DNA of 64,000 bases from CAIWXH01 sp964555675 (GTDB taxonomy: Bacteria > Chloroflexota > Chloroflexia > Chloroflexales > Chloroflexaceae): the NCBI GenBank assembly GCA_964555675.1, contig CAZKTU010000001.1:62001-126000 (forward strand), given 5' to 3'. The translations under genes and the position numbers were made by a program. The notes beneath the pieces are model-generated. The model did no database searches and was not told the DNA's origin. It saw only the letters and a list, made by a program, of their open reading frames with translations. Below are positions 52,227 through 60,465 of the stretch, in pieces. Each line of letters begins with the position of its first letter. Positions within the stretch are counted from its first letter, which is position 1.

Positions 52227-52853
52227 TTATAGATTTATAGTAGCGACGACTCTATCAATGTTACATTTATTCATGTTTTTAATTAACGAATCTGCTATAT
52301 CTTTTTCATCATTTTCAATTTTGATAAAATAATTTACTCCATCAAATTGGATAGTATTTCCAAGATTTTTTTTATTAAAATCATATAGATATTTTACCGA
52401 TTCTGCTAAATTTGAACCTATATAATATTGTTCGTTATTAAAATATAAGGGAATATCAATTTTATTATTTACTTTTTTATCTGCAATTTCCATACCTGTA
52501 CGTTTAGAAATAGGAATATAATAAATATTATCATTTATTAAAATATTGGATAATGAGCATTTTTCGTAATATTCATATAATGATTTAACATTAATAAATT
52601 TATAGTAATTTTCTCCATCTCTATAATATTGTTGTTGATTTTGATCAAAATTATTAGGCGTTGGATCGTATAATAATAAATTGTCTGTTTGATCAACATG
52701 TGTTAATAACATTTTTCTACAACATGCTCTTTCTAAACCAACCTTACTTAATGCGTCTTCCACGGAATATGATAACTTATATATCTCATATTTTCTCCAT
52801 AAATTTCCAACAATTTTACCACATGTAAAACAACGAACTGGGATGCAACTCAT
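52227..52853 (-). CDS. rpb10: RNA polymerase subunit Rpb10 (RPABC5) with long C-terminal extension
   Basis: 208 residues. Residues 1-~65 match Rpb10 closely: IPVRCFTCGKIVGNLWRKYE with the first CxxC, then GLERACCRKMLLTHVD with the CC pair completing the zinc site. Cellular Rpb10 is only ~70 residues, so residues ~70-208 are an extra domain (YYRDGENYYKFINVKSLYEY, DGVNYFIKIENDEKDIADSL) of unknown function. Part of the viral RNA polymerase. A palindrome separates it from the deaminase gene. Confidence 0.92.
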   Translation of the reverse strand: MSCIPVRCFTCGKIVGNLWRKYEIYKLSYSVEDALSKVGLERACCRKMLLTHVDQTDNLLLYDPTPNNFDQNQQQYYRDGENYYKFINVKSLYEYYEKCSLSNILINDNIYYIPISKRTGMEIADKKVNNKIDIPLYFNNEQYYIGSNLAESVKYLYDFNKKNLGNTIQFDGVNYFIKIENDEKDIADSLIKNMNKCNIDRVVATINL

Positions 52854-52895
52854 TTTAAAGTTTTAATGATTAATTAAACAAAATATTTTTTCAAT

Positions 52896-52912
52896 TTTAC
52901 TCATTGAGTAAA
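52896..52912. terminator. Palindromic hairpin terminator
   Basis: Stem TTTACTC/GAGTAAA, loop ATT, abutting the stop at 52913. Confidence 0.75.
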
Positions 52913-55360
52913 TTAATGGGATATAGCAATTTCTGCATCAAATATTCCTCGAACTGCTTCATGTGAAACAACTAATATCATTCTATTAATACAAAGCTCT
53001 TTTAAATATGTTAATACTTCAGTATTTATATTTGCATCTAAATTATTCAAACATTCATCTAACATCAATACAGGACTGTCTACCATGTCAGTAACTGCTA
53101 ATAAAAATGCAAGTTCACAACGCTGTCTTTCACCTCCAGATAATTCATCAATACTATCATATACTGTACCTTTATATTCAATAATAGTATTCATTTGAAA
53201 TTTACTTGTACCTTTCTTAAGATCTTTTACACTACTCAATGTAACGCTAATAGGATCTTCAAACATTTTTTCAAGATATATCTTTGCATGTTCATTAATA
53301 TTAACAATAGTCTTATCAATTGCTAATATTTCTGCATCTTTACATACTCGTTCTAATCCGTAATATCCTTCCAGTCTATTCTTGCTTTCAATAAGAGATA
53401 ATTCTAATAAATCTTTCTTCTTTATTTTTAGATTAAGTTCATTTTGTATTTTCAGATAATCTTCATATTCTTTTACATTATCTAATATTTTTTGATTATC
53501 TGCTATTTCATTATTTACATCTATAGATTCCTGAATATAACTTTTTAACTTCTCTTCTAATTCTTTTAAATTCTGTACTGGAGATTTTTCTAGTATAGCT
53601 TCAGATTTCATAATTTTCATTCTTTCTAATGCAATCTCTTTCTCTGTATTAGAAATATCAATATAAATTTTATTTGTTAATTCTATTTCAGTGGATATCT
53701 TTGATAATCTTTCTTGTAATTCATTAACTGATGTATTATCAATGATATTAGCATTTTTACTTTTTATCATATCAATTTGTCCTTTCATAGATTCAACTGA
53801 AGCTTTCATATTAAGAAGACTTTGAGGAATAATTTTTAATTGATGAATTGCGCTGATATTAGCATCATTCATTGATAATTTTCTTTCTATATCTCTTAAA
53901 TTTTCAATAGTAATATTTTTATATTCTTCTGGAATTTGTGATGGTAATTGTATTGATAATTTCTCATCAATTTGAATAATTCTATTAATATAATTTTCTA
54001 ATTCATCAATAAGATTTAAACGAATTGTATCATCAATAATTTCTTCATCATTAACATTTTCATATGTTAAAAATAGTCTATCTTTTAATAATGTTAATTG
54101 ATTATCACAACATGGACAACTATATAATTTACCTTTTTTTGGTAATACTGTAGCTTTGATTTGTAATTCTAAATCCATTTTTTGTTTCCTAATAATATTT
54201 ATTAATCTTATCGTATCTAATTCATTTGAATTTTCTAGACATATAATAGATGCTATATTTTGTAACTCCATTTTTAACTTATTTCTTTCATCATTTTCTA
54301 CTTTCTCTTTTTCTAAAATATTCAAATATGAATGAATTAAATTATATCTTTTTTCTAATAATGTACAATCTTCTATTGATAATACTTTAGTTTTTAATTC
54401 TTCTATTTTCTGATTTGCTTCTTGTGAATGATCGGCAAATAGTTGTTCAAATAATCTCTTTTTCTTTTCATACTCTTCTTTAACTTCATAATATTTAATT
54501 GATTGCCTTATAGAAAATTTTTCAGCATTCAATTTTTCAATTAAATCTACAGGTATATTTTCATTTAATGATTTAATCTTATCATTAAGAATTGAAATAT
54601 TATTATTACATCTTTCAATATTAGATAAAGCATTATCTCTTTCTTTTTGAGATTCGCGAATATCTGCCGTTTTCTTTGATAATCTTGATATTTCATTATT
54701 TAATTTATTTAACTTTATATTATTTGATAGCTGTGCTTTTCTAATATCATCTGGTATAATACCATTCTGAATTTCAATGGGTATTTCTACATCTTGAATA
54801 TTTGGAAATGATGAAATATCTGCTAATAACATATCAATTTGTGCTTGTTTTTGAATAGTAATAGTTTCATATTCTTTAGATTTTACTTTTATTGCTTCTT
54901 TGATTTCTAAATGTCTGTTATCATTATAAGCTAATTTTTCAATAAAAGATAATTGCTCTGCAGGTGTCATAGTTAAAACGCTAACTTCTCTATTTTGTAC
55001 AATATATGATGAAGCCATAAAATCATTATAACTCATACCAAAATAGCTATCAATAATAGATTGTGCTTGGTCGTCAAAATATTGTTTATTTTGATAGTAT
55101 ACAGTAAGACTGCCAGGTCCAGATGTTCTTATAATTTTAATCTGTTGATAATCTATTTCTACTTTTGTACCTTTAACTTTTCCATGAGTAAATGTTTTCC
55201 TTACTTTACCCAAAATAGTACCATAAAGTGCATAACATATGGCTGTTAATACAGTAGATTTTCCCGCTCCAGAATCCCCGGCTAAAAGTGTTAAACCTGT
55301 ATCCGGGAATTCAAATATAGATGATTCATGACAACGAAAATTTGTTAATGTAATTTTCAT
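52913..55360 (-). CDS. Rad50/SbcC-like ATPase with zinc hook
   Basis: 815 residues. The N-terminal ATPase half has Walker A GDSGAGKST (28-36) and a Q-loop region (YIVQNREVSVL). A long coiled coil carries a zinc hook CPCC (YSCPCCDNQL, about residue 415). The C-terminal half has the ABC signature LSGGERQR (about 737) and Walker B VLMLDECLNNLD (about 765), followed by SHEAVRG. Size and order match SbcC/Rad50. Expected partner is the Mre11-like nuclease at 35.2 kb, forming a DNA-end-processing complex. An AAAAATGA motif lies about 40 nt upstream. Confidence 0.95.
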   Translation of the reverse strand: MKITLTNFRCHESSIFEFPDTGLTLLAGDSGAGKSTVLTAICYALYGTILGKVRKTFTHGKVKGTKVEIDYQQIKIIRTSGPGSLTVYYQNKQYFDDQAQSIIDSYFGMSYNDFMASSYIVQNREVSVLTMTPAEQLSFIEKLAYNDNRHLEIKEAIKVKSKEYETITIQKQAQIDMLLADISSFPNIQDVEIPIEIQNGIIPDDIRKAQLSNNIKLNKLNNEISRLSKKTADIRESQKERDNALSNIERCNNNISILNDKIKSLNENIPVDLIEKLNAEKFSIRQSIKYYEVKEEYEKKKRLFEQLFADHSQEANQKIEELKTKVLSIEDCTLLEKRYNLIHSYLNILEKEKVENDERNKLKMELQNIASIICLENSNELDTIRLINIIRKQKMDLELQIKATVLPKKGKLYSCPCCDNQLTLLKDRLFLTYENVNDEEIIDDTIRLNLIDELENYINRIIQIDEKLSIQLPSQIPEEYKNITIENLRDIERKLSMNDANISAIHQLKIIPQSLLNMKASVESMKGQIDMIKSKNANIIDNTSVNELQERLSKISTEIELTNKIYIDISNTEKEIALERMKIMKSEAILEKSPVQNLKELEEKLKSYIQESIDVNNEIADNQKILDNVKEYEDYLKIQNELNLKIKKKDLLELSLIESKNRLEGYYGLERVCKDAEILAIDKTIVNINEHAKIYLEKMFEDPISVTLSSVKDLKKGTSKFQMNTIIEYKGTVYDSIDELSGGERQRCELAFLLAVTDMVDSPVLMLDECLNNLDANINTEVLTYLKELCINRMILVVSHEAVRGIFDAEIAISH

Positions 55361-55397
55361 TTCAATTTACTTTAAAAAATTATTATTTTAAAAGCTA

Positions 55398-55410
55398 TTT
55401 CATTTTTTTA
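55398..55410 (-). promoter_or_regulatory. AAAAATGA-type early promoter motif (Rad50-like gene)
   Basis: Minus-strand TAAAAAAATGAAA about 40 nt upstream of the start at 55360. Confidence 0.6.
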
Positions 55411-55422
55411 CTCAGCGAGTAA
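55408..55422. terminator. Palindromic hairpin terminator
   Basis: Stem TTACTC/GAGTAA, loop AGC, 8 nt after the stop at 55431. Confidence 0.75.
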
Positions 55423-55430
55423 TATAATAT

Positions 55431-56033
55431 TTATGCAAATTTATTTCCACCCTTTCTAATTTGTCTGTTCAATGTTGGTTGAGATAACCCTTGATTTTGC
55501 TGCATTTGCATCATTTGCATTTGCATCATTTGCTGCATCATTACAGGGTTCATCATCATAGGGTTCATCATATTATTATTCATATTATTATTTATTTCAC
55601 CTTGAGGCGTTCCAGAAGTATAAATTAATTTAGCAGTATATGATTCTCTTAATACAAGTTTAACACCTGTTGTAGGAATAACAAGATCTGCTTCATCCTT
55701 AAATTTATATAGAGGAACAACAATTTCATCCTTATTAGTATGATCAACGATATATGTACCAAGAATACAATATCCCATATCTAATAATTGATCTGAAGCT
55801 ACTAATTCCCAATGAAATCCTACAGGCGGGTCAGGAAAGATTCCACATTTATATCTATTAATAGAGTTGCATAGATCTTCAACTCTCCCGTCAGTCTTTT
55901 CTAAAAGAGGAAGATCATATTGAAATTTACTCTCATCTAATTCAAGTTCATTTGCACTGCTATTAAATTTATATACTTTGCATATATCCTTGGGAAATGT
56001 AGAGTAAGCACCAACTAATTTTCTTTCAGACAT
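55431..56033 (-). CDS. dUTPase-fold-like protein with Met/Gln-rich tail
   Basis: 200 residues. Residues ~65-138 (PDPPVGFHWELVASDQLLDM, GYCILGTYIVDHTNKDEIVV, PLYKFKDEADLVIPTTGVKL) follow the strand order of a dUTPase-like beta barrel, where a GVID-type strand is followed by a charged turn and V-x-L. The catalytic motif residues are not clearly conserved, so it may be a non-enzymatic relative. The C-terminal ~55 residues are Met/Gln/Asn-rich low complexity (NMMNPMMMNPVMMQQMMQMQ). Less AT-rich codon use suggests a late virion protein. Assignment is tentative. Confidence 0.5.
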   Translation of the reverse strand: MSERKLVGAYSTFPKDICKVYKFNSSANELELDESKFQYDLPLLEKTDGRVEDLCNSINRYKCGIFPDPPVGFHWELVASDQLLDMGYCILGTYIVDHTNKDEIVVPLYKFKDEADLVIPTTGVKLVLRESYTAKLIYTSGTPQGEINNNMNNNMMNPMMMNPVMMQQMMQMQMMQMQQNQGLSQPTLNRQIRKGGNKFA

Positions 56034-56116
56034 TTATTCTTATTCCTATCATCTTTAAATTATTATTTTGTATTAATAATTAATTGACTATAAAATAATA
56101 TTTTTAATTGTAATAA

Positions 56117-56533
56117 ATGAATTACAAAATTCTTAGTAAAATTAATCCTCAACCTCCATCAAAAATAGTTACTATAAATCATGAAAGCGGAGGAACTATA
56201 GATGTTATGTTATCTCATACCACTATTAAAAGAGCAGGTCCTGCTAATATAAATCATATTTATGGCAAAACTTTTCCTCCAATTTTAAAAGAAGAAAAAA
56301 CCGGAAGTATGTATGATACGCCTCATGAAATGTATAAATATAATTATGATTCTACAAATAACAGACAAGGCGATCTTAATGTTAAAACATATTTTAGTCC
56401 AATGTATAATTATAACCCAAAAGAAAAACATTATTTTGGAAAAACTATACCATTTAAATCAAAAACTTATGAATCTATTTCAGATGTAAACAAAATAAAT
56501 GTTGGAAAATATGGTAATGTATATCAATTTTAA
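56117..56533 (+). CDS. Hypothetical protein
   Basis: 138 residues, rich in N, Y, K, P, with little predicted secondary structure, as in small virion-associated proteins. No family recognised. Convergent with the next gene across a palindrome. Confidence 0.65.
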   Translation: MNYKILSKINPQPPSKIVTINHESGGTIDVMLSHTTIKRAGPANINHIYGKTFPPILKEEKTGSMYDTPHEMYKYNYDSTNNRQGDLNVKTYFSPMYNYNPKEKHYFGKTIPFKSKTYESISDVNKINVGKYGNVYQF

Positions 56534-56552
56534 TTATTCATTGAATAATTAA
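56530..56552. terminator. Palindromic hairpin terminator (ATTC/GAAT variant)
   Basis: Stem TTTAATTATTC-type arms with GAATAATTAA, loop ATT. Covers both convergent stop codons (56533 and 56549). Confidence 0.75.
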
Positions 56553-57127
56553 GAATACCACCAATCTTTAACCCCGGAAAATAAAATGGATGAACATATA
56601 CTAGAATTATAATTTAATATGTTTTCTTTTGTTTTGTTAATTTTAGATAATATTAATAACTCCCTCTTATCTCTTCTCATCTTTTCTTTAATAGTTTGTC
56701 GTTTTATATGGCATTGCATAGGTATCTCTCCATTGATAAAAATTGTTAATTCTATAGGAGAATTAGTTAATTCATAATATTCGTCAAAATTAAATTCGTC
56801 TGTTATTTTAATATAATATTCTGAACATTTATATGCTGCATACAAATTTGATATTTTTGCAAATTTTAATTCGTGAAACTTATATATTGCAAATAAAAAA
56901 ATATTATGTAGCGTATCATGATTTGATGTATTATTACATTGTTTCTCAAATTTAAAACATTTAAATCTAGAATAAGGTCTACGTATATGAATTTTACAAT
57001 TACATTTATTTTTAGTTTCATTGTAATTCATTTCATTGTAATTCATTTCATTGTAATTCATTTCATTGTAATATCCTATTCCATCTTCAAATAAAAAATC
57101 CATATTAAATACAGAATCTTCTCCCAT
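56549..57127 (-). CDS. Hypothetical protein with YNEMN repeats
   Basis: 192 residues. Near the N-terminus four YNEMN/YNETK units (residues ~20-39) are encoded by 15-nt tandem repeats (57017-57070). A short CNC pair and basic segment follow (KCNCKIHIRRPYSRFKC), then an alpha/beta body. No family recognised. Confidence 0.65.
   Translation of the reverse strand: MGEDSVFNMDFLFEDGIGYYNEMNYNEMNYNEMNYNETKNKCNCKIHIRRPYSRFKCFKFEKQCNNTSNHDTLHNIFLFAIYKFHELKFAKISNLYAAYKCSEYYIKITDEFNFDEYYELTNSPIELTIFINGEIPMQCHIKRQTIKEKMRRDKRELLILSKINKTKENILNYNSSICSSILFSGVKDWWYS
57017..57070 (-). repeat. 15-nt tandem repeat in coding sequence
   Basis: Consecutive copies of TCATTGTAATTCATT, in frame, encoding the YNEMN units of the preceding gene. 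Confidence 0.85.
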
Positions 57128-57141
57128 TTATATTATTTAAA

Positions 57142-57162
57142 ATATTACTCAATGAGTAATAT
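57142..57162. terminator. Palindromic hairpin terminator
   Basis: Stem ATATTACTC/GAGTAATAT, loop AAT, 4 nt after the stop at 57167. Confidence 0.75.
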
Positions 57163-57166
57163 ATAA

Positions 57167-58003
57167 TTATAATCTCGGAATTAAAATATCATCACTAGAT
57201 ATATTTTGCTTATTAAAATTTCTAGTATAAATATACTTCCATCTAGTATAACTAGTTTCTGGAATTACATATTCTTCATCGGTATTATTCTTAGTGTCTG
57301 TATTTTTCTGATCGATTTGTTTATCATTGAAAACTGTATATGCAACATTTTGGATAACAAGACCATTTTCCGGTCTCGATAATTTAAATTCATATTGAAA
57401 TTCGTCATCGTCTATTAAATACGCATTAGAGATTACATATGATTGATCCTTAACATTGGAAAAAGTTAATGCACTTAATCTACATGAAACATATGATTCA
57501 AGTTTAGTTAGATTTGGTGTAAATTTAATATTCACCAAGGGTTCTCTTAAAAAGAAACATACTCTATTTTTATGAATAATAGCTGTTCCACAATTAAGTT
57601 CATCCATAATTTTAGTTACAGCTTGTTTAAATACGTCTTCATCTTTAGTTAAAGTTCTATATATGATAGATCTAACAACTACATTACTTTCGGGATTTCC
57701 TGGAACTAAACGTTCTGAATATCTTTTAAATTGCTTTTCATAAATATTGTTTGAATATAATAATAAATTATTTTTAATAAATAATTCAATAACTATTGGT
57801 CCAAATCCTAACATAGGATTTACAATACTGGAAATAAATGCTGGGATAACAGATAATACCTGAAACATCGGTTCGTCACTATTAATTAATGATACAGATA
57901 AAAATGTCATCATGACAGCCCCGCCATATGGTGAGATAGGTAAAGAATATAATCCGAAGAAAAATAGAAAGGCATTTTCAATACATTCAGTAAATGAAAA
58001 CAT
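57167..58003 (-). CDS. Membrane protein of unknown function
   Basis: 278 residues. The N-terminal ~85 residues are hydrophobic (AFLFFFGLYSLPI, GGAVMMTFLSVSLI, FQVLSVIPAFISSIV, FGPIVIELFI), giving about two to four membrane segments. A soluble alpha/beta region follows, about 95-278 (AIIHKNRVCFFLREPLVNIK). No family recognised. Probably a virion membrane protein or a factor acting at the host membrane. Confidence 0.65.
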   Translation of the reverse strand: MFSFTECIENAFLFFFGLYSLPISPYGGAVMMTFLSVSLINSDEPMFQVLSVIPAFISSIVNPMLGFGPIVIELFIKNNLLLYSNNIYEKQFKRYSERLVPGNPESNVVVRSIIYRTLTKDEDVFKQAVTKIMDELNCGTAIIHKNRVCFFLREPLVNIKFTPNLTKLESYVSCRLSALTFSNVKDQSYVISNAYLIDDDEFQYEFKLSRPENGLVIQNVAYTVFNDKQIDQKNTDTKNNTDEEYVIPETSYTRWKYIYTRNFNKQNISSDDILIPRL

Positions 58004-58094
58004 TTTTTTTTCTAAAAGTTTAATTTAATAAAAAAAATCTTTAAACAAATAATTTAATTTCATTTAATAAATATTTTTATTTGAAATTAATGTT

Positions 58095-59024
58095 ATGGAT
58101 AATGAAGATTTAAATCATGCAGCACTTATAGCACATCGAAATGAGTTTTGGACGCGTGATATAGAAAAATTATTAAGAAAATGGAGAAAACAAATTTGCA
58201 TCCGTCAGATAGGTCATTCTAAATTAGAAAGAATGTTTTCAAAAAGACATGCAATTTTAATAGTTCCAACAATTATGTCTACTGCTATAGTAACAATCGG
58301 AATATTAACTACATTCGATAATTGTAATAATAATGCTGTAGTTTATGATCAAGATACACAAAAATATACATCTGTATCATTACCAAATGCTAGCGCTACA
58401 TGTTCAAGCAGTAAATGGATAAGATTAAGTAATGGATTTTTAAGTTTATTTACTTCTTGTTTAACAGGTATTGCATCTTATCTAAATTATTCAGGTTTAG
58501 CTAATAAACATGGTTCAAGTTACAGAGAATATAATAGTTTAATAAGAATGATAGATGCAATATTAAATACTCCTGTTACATTAAGAGGTGACCCTCTTGG
58601 AATTCTTCAAAATATTAAAAATAGTTATGATGATATTGCAAAACAAGCACCGACTTTACCAGAAGAATACACTGTTCAATTAGAACATTCAATAGAAGCA
58701 ACCCCGCCGAGTTCAACATATAATGATACCCCTCCAGGATCTGTTAAAAATGACGATGTAAAGATTCACGTAGAACTTCCACCTTTAGAATGTATTAAAG
58801 AAGGTTCGCCAAAACAATCACCTAATTTTCAAAAAGAATTAATTAAAAATAGAGCTTCATTAACTAATGTACAGATATTAGATAATATACATTCGAACGG
58901 TAATCATTCAGATGATGATTTAGATAATATTATATACAAGAATGAAGAAAACAGATTTGGTGATACTATTTCAGATTTAAAACGGTTAAATTTTGAATTA
59001 CAACGATTACATAATGAAGAATAA
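58095..59024 (+). CDS. SLATT-like two-transmembrane protein
   Basis: 309 residues. A basic helix (ILKxWRxQ type: RKWRKQICIRQIGHSKLERM, residues ~28-48) precedes TM1 (~54-72, ILIVPTIMSTAIVTIGIL). After a ~45-residue loop comes TM2 (~116-131, SLFTSCLTGIASYLNY), then LANKHGSSYREYNSLIRMI. This order matches the SLATT superfamily (2-TM, conserved H...Y..L after TM2). The rest is a disordered tail with a Pro/Ser stretch and an acidic C-terminus. SLATT proteins in bacteria are predicted pore-forming effectors in nucleotide-second-messenger conflict systems; their role in viruses is not established. Confidence 0.6.
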   Translation: MDNEDLNHAALIAHRNEFWTRDIEKLLRKWRKQICIRQIGHSKLERMFSKRHAILIVPTIMSTAIVTIGILTTFDNCNNNAVVYDQDTQKYTSVSLPNASATCSSSKWIRLSNGFLSLFTSCLTGIASYLNYSGLANKHGSSYREYNSLIRMIDAILNTPVTLRGDPLGILQNIKNSYDDIAKQAPTLPEEYTVQLEHSIEATPPSSTYNDTPPGSVKNDDVKIHVELPPLECIKEGSPKQSPNFQKELIKNRASLTNVQILDNIHSNGNHSDDDLDNIIYKNEENRFGDTISDLKRLNFELQRLHNEE

Positions 59025-59042
59025 TATACTCAATGAGTATAT
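59024..59042. terminator. Palindromic hairpin terminator
   Basis: Stem ATATACTC/GAGTATAT, loop AAT. Between convergent stops at 59024 and 59058. Confidence 0.75.
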
Positions 59043-59057
59043 AAAAATAGTATTATA

Positions 59058-59849
59058 TTATTTTTTACATAACGATTCATTTCTTTTTGCTTCCATTTTC
59101 ATTTCGTCTGATGGATTTTTGATATAGCGAATAGCAAGTCCGTCCTCTTTGATAGCTTCCCATTTTACTTCGTCTGATGGATTTTTAATATAGCGAATAG
59201 AAAATCCACTTTTTTTGACAGCTTCTAACTGGACTTTGTTTGTCGGATTCTTGATGTATCGAATGTTGTCACCTACTTTTCTGATAGCTTCCAATTGAAT
59301 TTCTTCGGAAGGATCTTTAATAAAATCAATAGCATCAGGAGTTTCTTTAATTGCTACCAATTTCATCTCTTCAGTCGGGTTTTCGATATATCGGATGGCA
59401 TATCCATTATTTTTAACTGCTTCTAGTTTCATTTCTTCAGATGGATCTTTGATATATTGAATGGAATCACCGCTTTGTTTAACAGCTTCTAATTTCATCT
59501 CTTCAGATGGATTTTCAATAAATTGAATAGCTATTCCACTAGATTTAACTGCTTCTAGTTTCATTTCTTCAGATGGGTTTTCAATAAATTCAATAGACAT
59601 CCCATTAGATTTAAAAGCTTCTAATTTCATCTCTTCAGATGGATTATCAATAAATTGAATAACATCACCATAATTCTTTACTGCTTCTAATTTTATCTCA
59701 TCACTTGGATTTTTAATAAATTGAATAGAATAAGCGTCATTTCTGACAGATTCTAATTTCATTTCTTCAGTAGGATTTTCAATATATTGAATAACTCCTT
59801 CACAATTTTTAAGAATATTAAGAATATCTTTTTCGAACGTATTTGACAT
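59058..59849 (-). CDS. DUF4116-like repeat-only protein, 10-11 repeats
   Basis: 263 residues from the ATG at 59849 (MSNTFEKDILNILKNCEGVI). An in-frame ATG at 59894 lies within the AAAAATGA motif and is not used here. 10-11 repeats run to the C-terminus (ending EAKRNESLCKK); the HNLMR/SLKRK C-terminal domain is missing. Either a free repeat domain or the product of truncation. Confidence 0.8.
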   Translation of the reverse strand: MSNTFEKDILNILKNCEGVIQYIENPTEEMKLESVRNDAYSIQFIKNPSDEIKLEAVKNYGDVIQFIDNPSEEMKLEAFKSNGMSIEFIENPSEEMKLEAVKSSGIAIQFIENPSEEMKLEAVKQSGDSIQYIKDPSEEMKLEAVKNNGYAIRYIENPTEEMKLVAIKETPDAIDFIKDPSEEIQLEAIRKVGDNIRYIKNPTNKVQLEAVKKSGFSIRYIKNPSDEVKWEAIKEDGLAIRYIKNPSDEMKMEAKRNESLCKK

Positions 59850-59885
59850 TTTAAATTTATTTTTATTTTTTTTTAAAAAATTTAT

Positions 59886-59899
59886 TTTTTTCATTTTTT
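59886..59899 (-). promoter_or_regulatory. AAAAATGA-type early promoter motif
   Basis: Minus-strand AAAAAATGAAAAAA about 40 nt upstream of the start at 59849. Confidence 0.6.
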
Positions 59900-59972
59900 A
59901 ATATTATATCCATTCTGTTTAACAACTTAAAGTTGATTAATTTCATTTTTATTAGTTTAATAAAAGTATATT
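59900..59972 (-). pseudogene. Remnant of a DUF4116-like repeat
   Basis: On the minus strand the region reads QL(stop)VVKQNGYNI, one repeat unit with a stop codon, between two repeat-only genes. It shows that this locus has lost repeat-coding sequence, perhaps the missing C-terminal part of the upstream gene. Confidence 0.55.
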
Positions 59973-60350
59973 CTATTTAACAGCTTCTAATTGAACTCGT
60001 TCAGTAGGTTCTTTAATAAATTTAATAGATAATCTATTTTCTCTGATAGCTTCTAACTGAACTTGTTCCGATGGATTTTCAATATAACGAATAAGGAACC
60101 CATCTTGTTTAACAGCTTCTAATTGAACTTCTTCAGATGGATTTTTAATACATTCGATAGAATAACAATTTTGTTTAACAGCATCTAATTGAACTTGTTC
60201 AGATGGGTTTTCAATAAATTGAATAGCAGACCCGTCTTGATTAACAGCTTCTAACTTCATCTCTTCAGTAGGCTTTTTAATATAACAAATATTACATCCA
60301 TCTTGTCTAATAAAATTTAATATTATTTCTTCAGATAAATTTTTATTCAT
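59973..60350 (-). CDS. DUF4116-like repeat-only protein, 5-6 repeats (truncated)
   Basis: 125 residues: five to six repeats from the start, ending abruptly within a repeat (VQLEAVK, stop). No C-terminal domain, and a stop-containing repeat remnant just downstream. Probably a truncated copy. Confidence 0.7.
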   Translation of the reverse strand: MNKNLSEEIILNFIRQDGCNICYIKKPTEEMKLEAVNQDGSAIQFIENPSEQVQLDAVKQNCYSIECIKNPSEEVQLEAVKQDGFLIRYIENPSEQVQLEAIRENRLSIKFIKEPTERVQLEAVK

Positions 60351-60373
60351 ACTAGAAAAGTTATTTTAATATT

Positions 60374-60461
60374 TTTTTATAACAAAAACATATGATTTTA
60401 TAACAAAAATGAAAAAATCACGTGTTTTTATTTTAAAAATTATATGTTTTTGTTATAAAAA
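60374..60461. repeat. 20-bp perfect inverted repeat flanking a promoter motif
   Basis: Arms 60374-60393 (TTTTTATAACAAAAACATAT) and 60442-60461 are exact reverse complements with 48 nt between, enclosing the AAAAATGA motif. A partial third copy of the left arm lies at about 60397-60409. Confidence 0.8.
60404..60417 (+). promoter_or_regulatory. AAAAATGA early promoter motif inside inverted repeat
   Basis: CAAAAATGAAAAAA about 50 nt upstream of the start at 60466. Its ATG is in frame with the gene but is most likely the motif itself. Confidence 0.6.
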
Positions 60462-60465
60462 TAAA

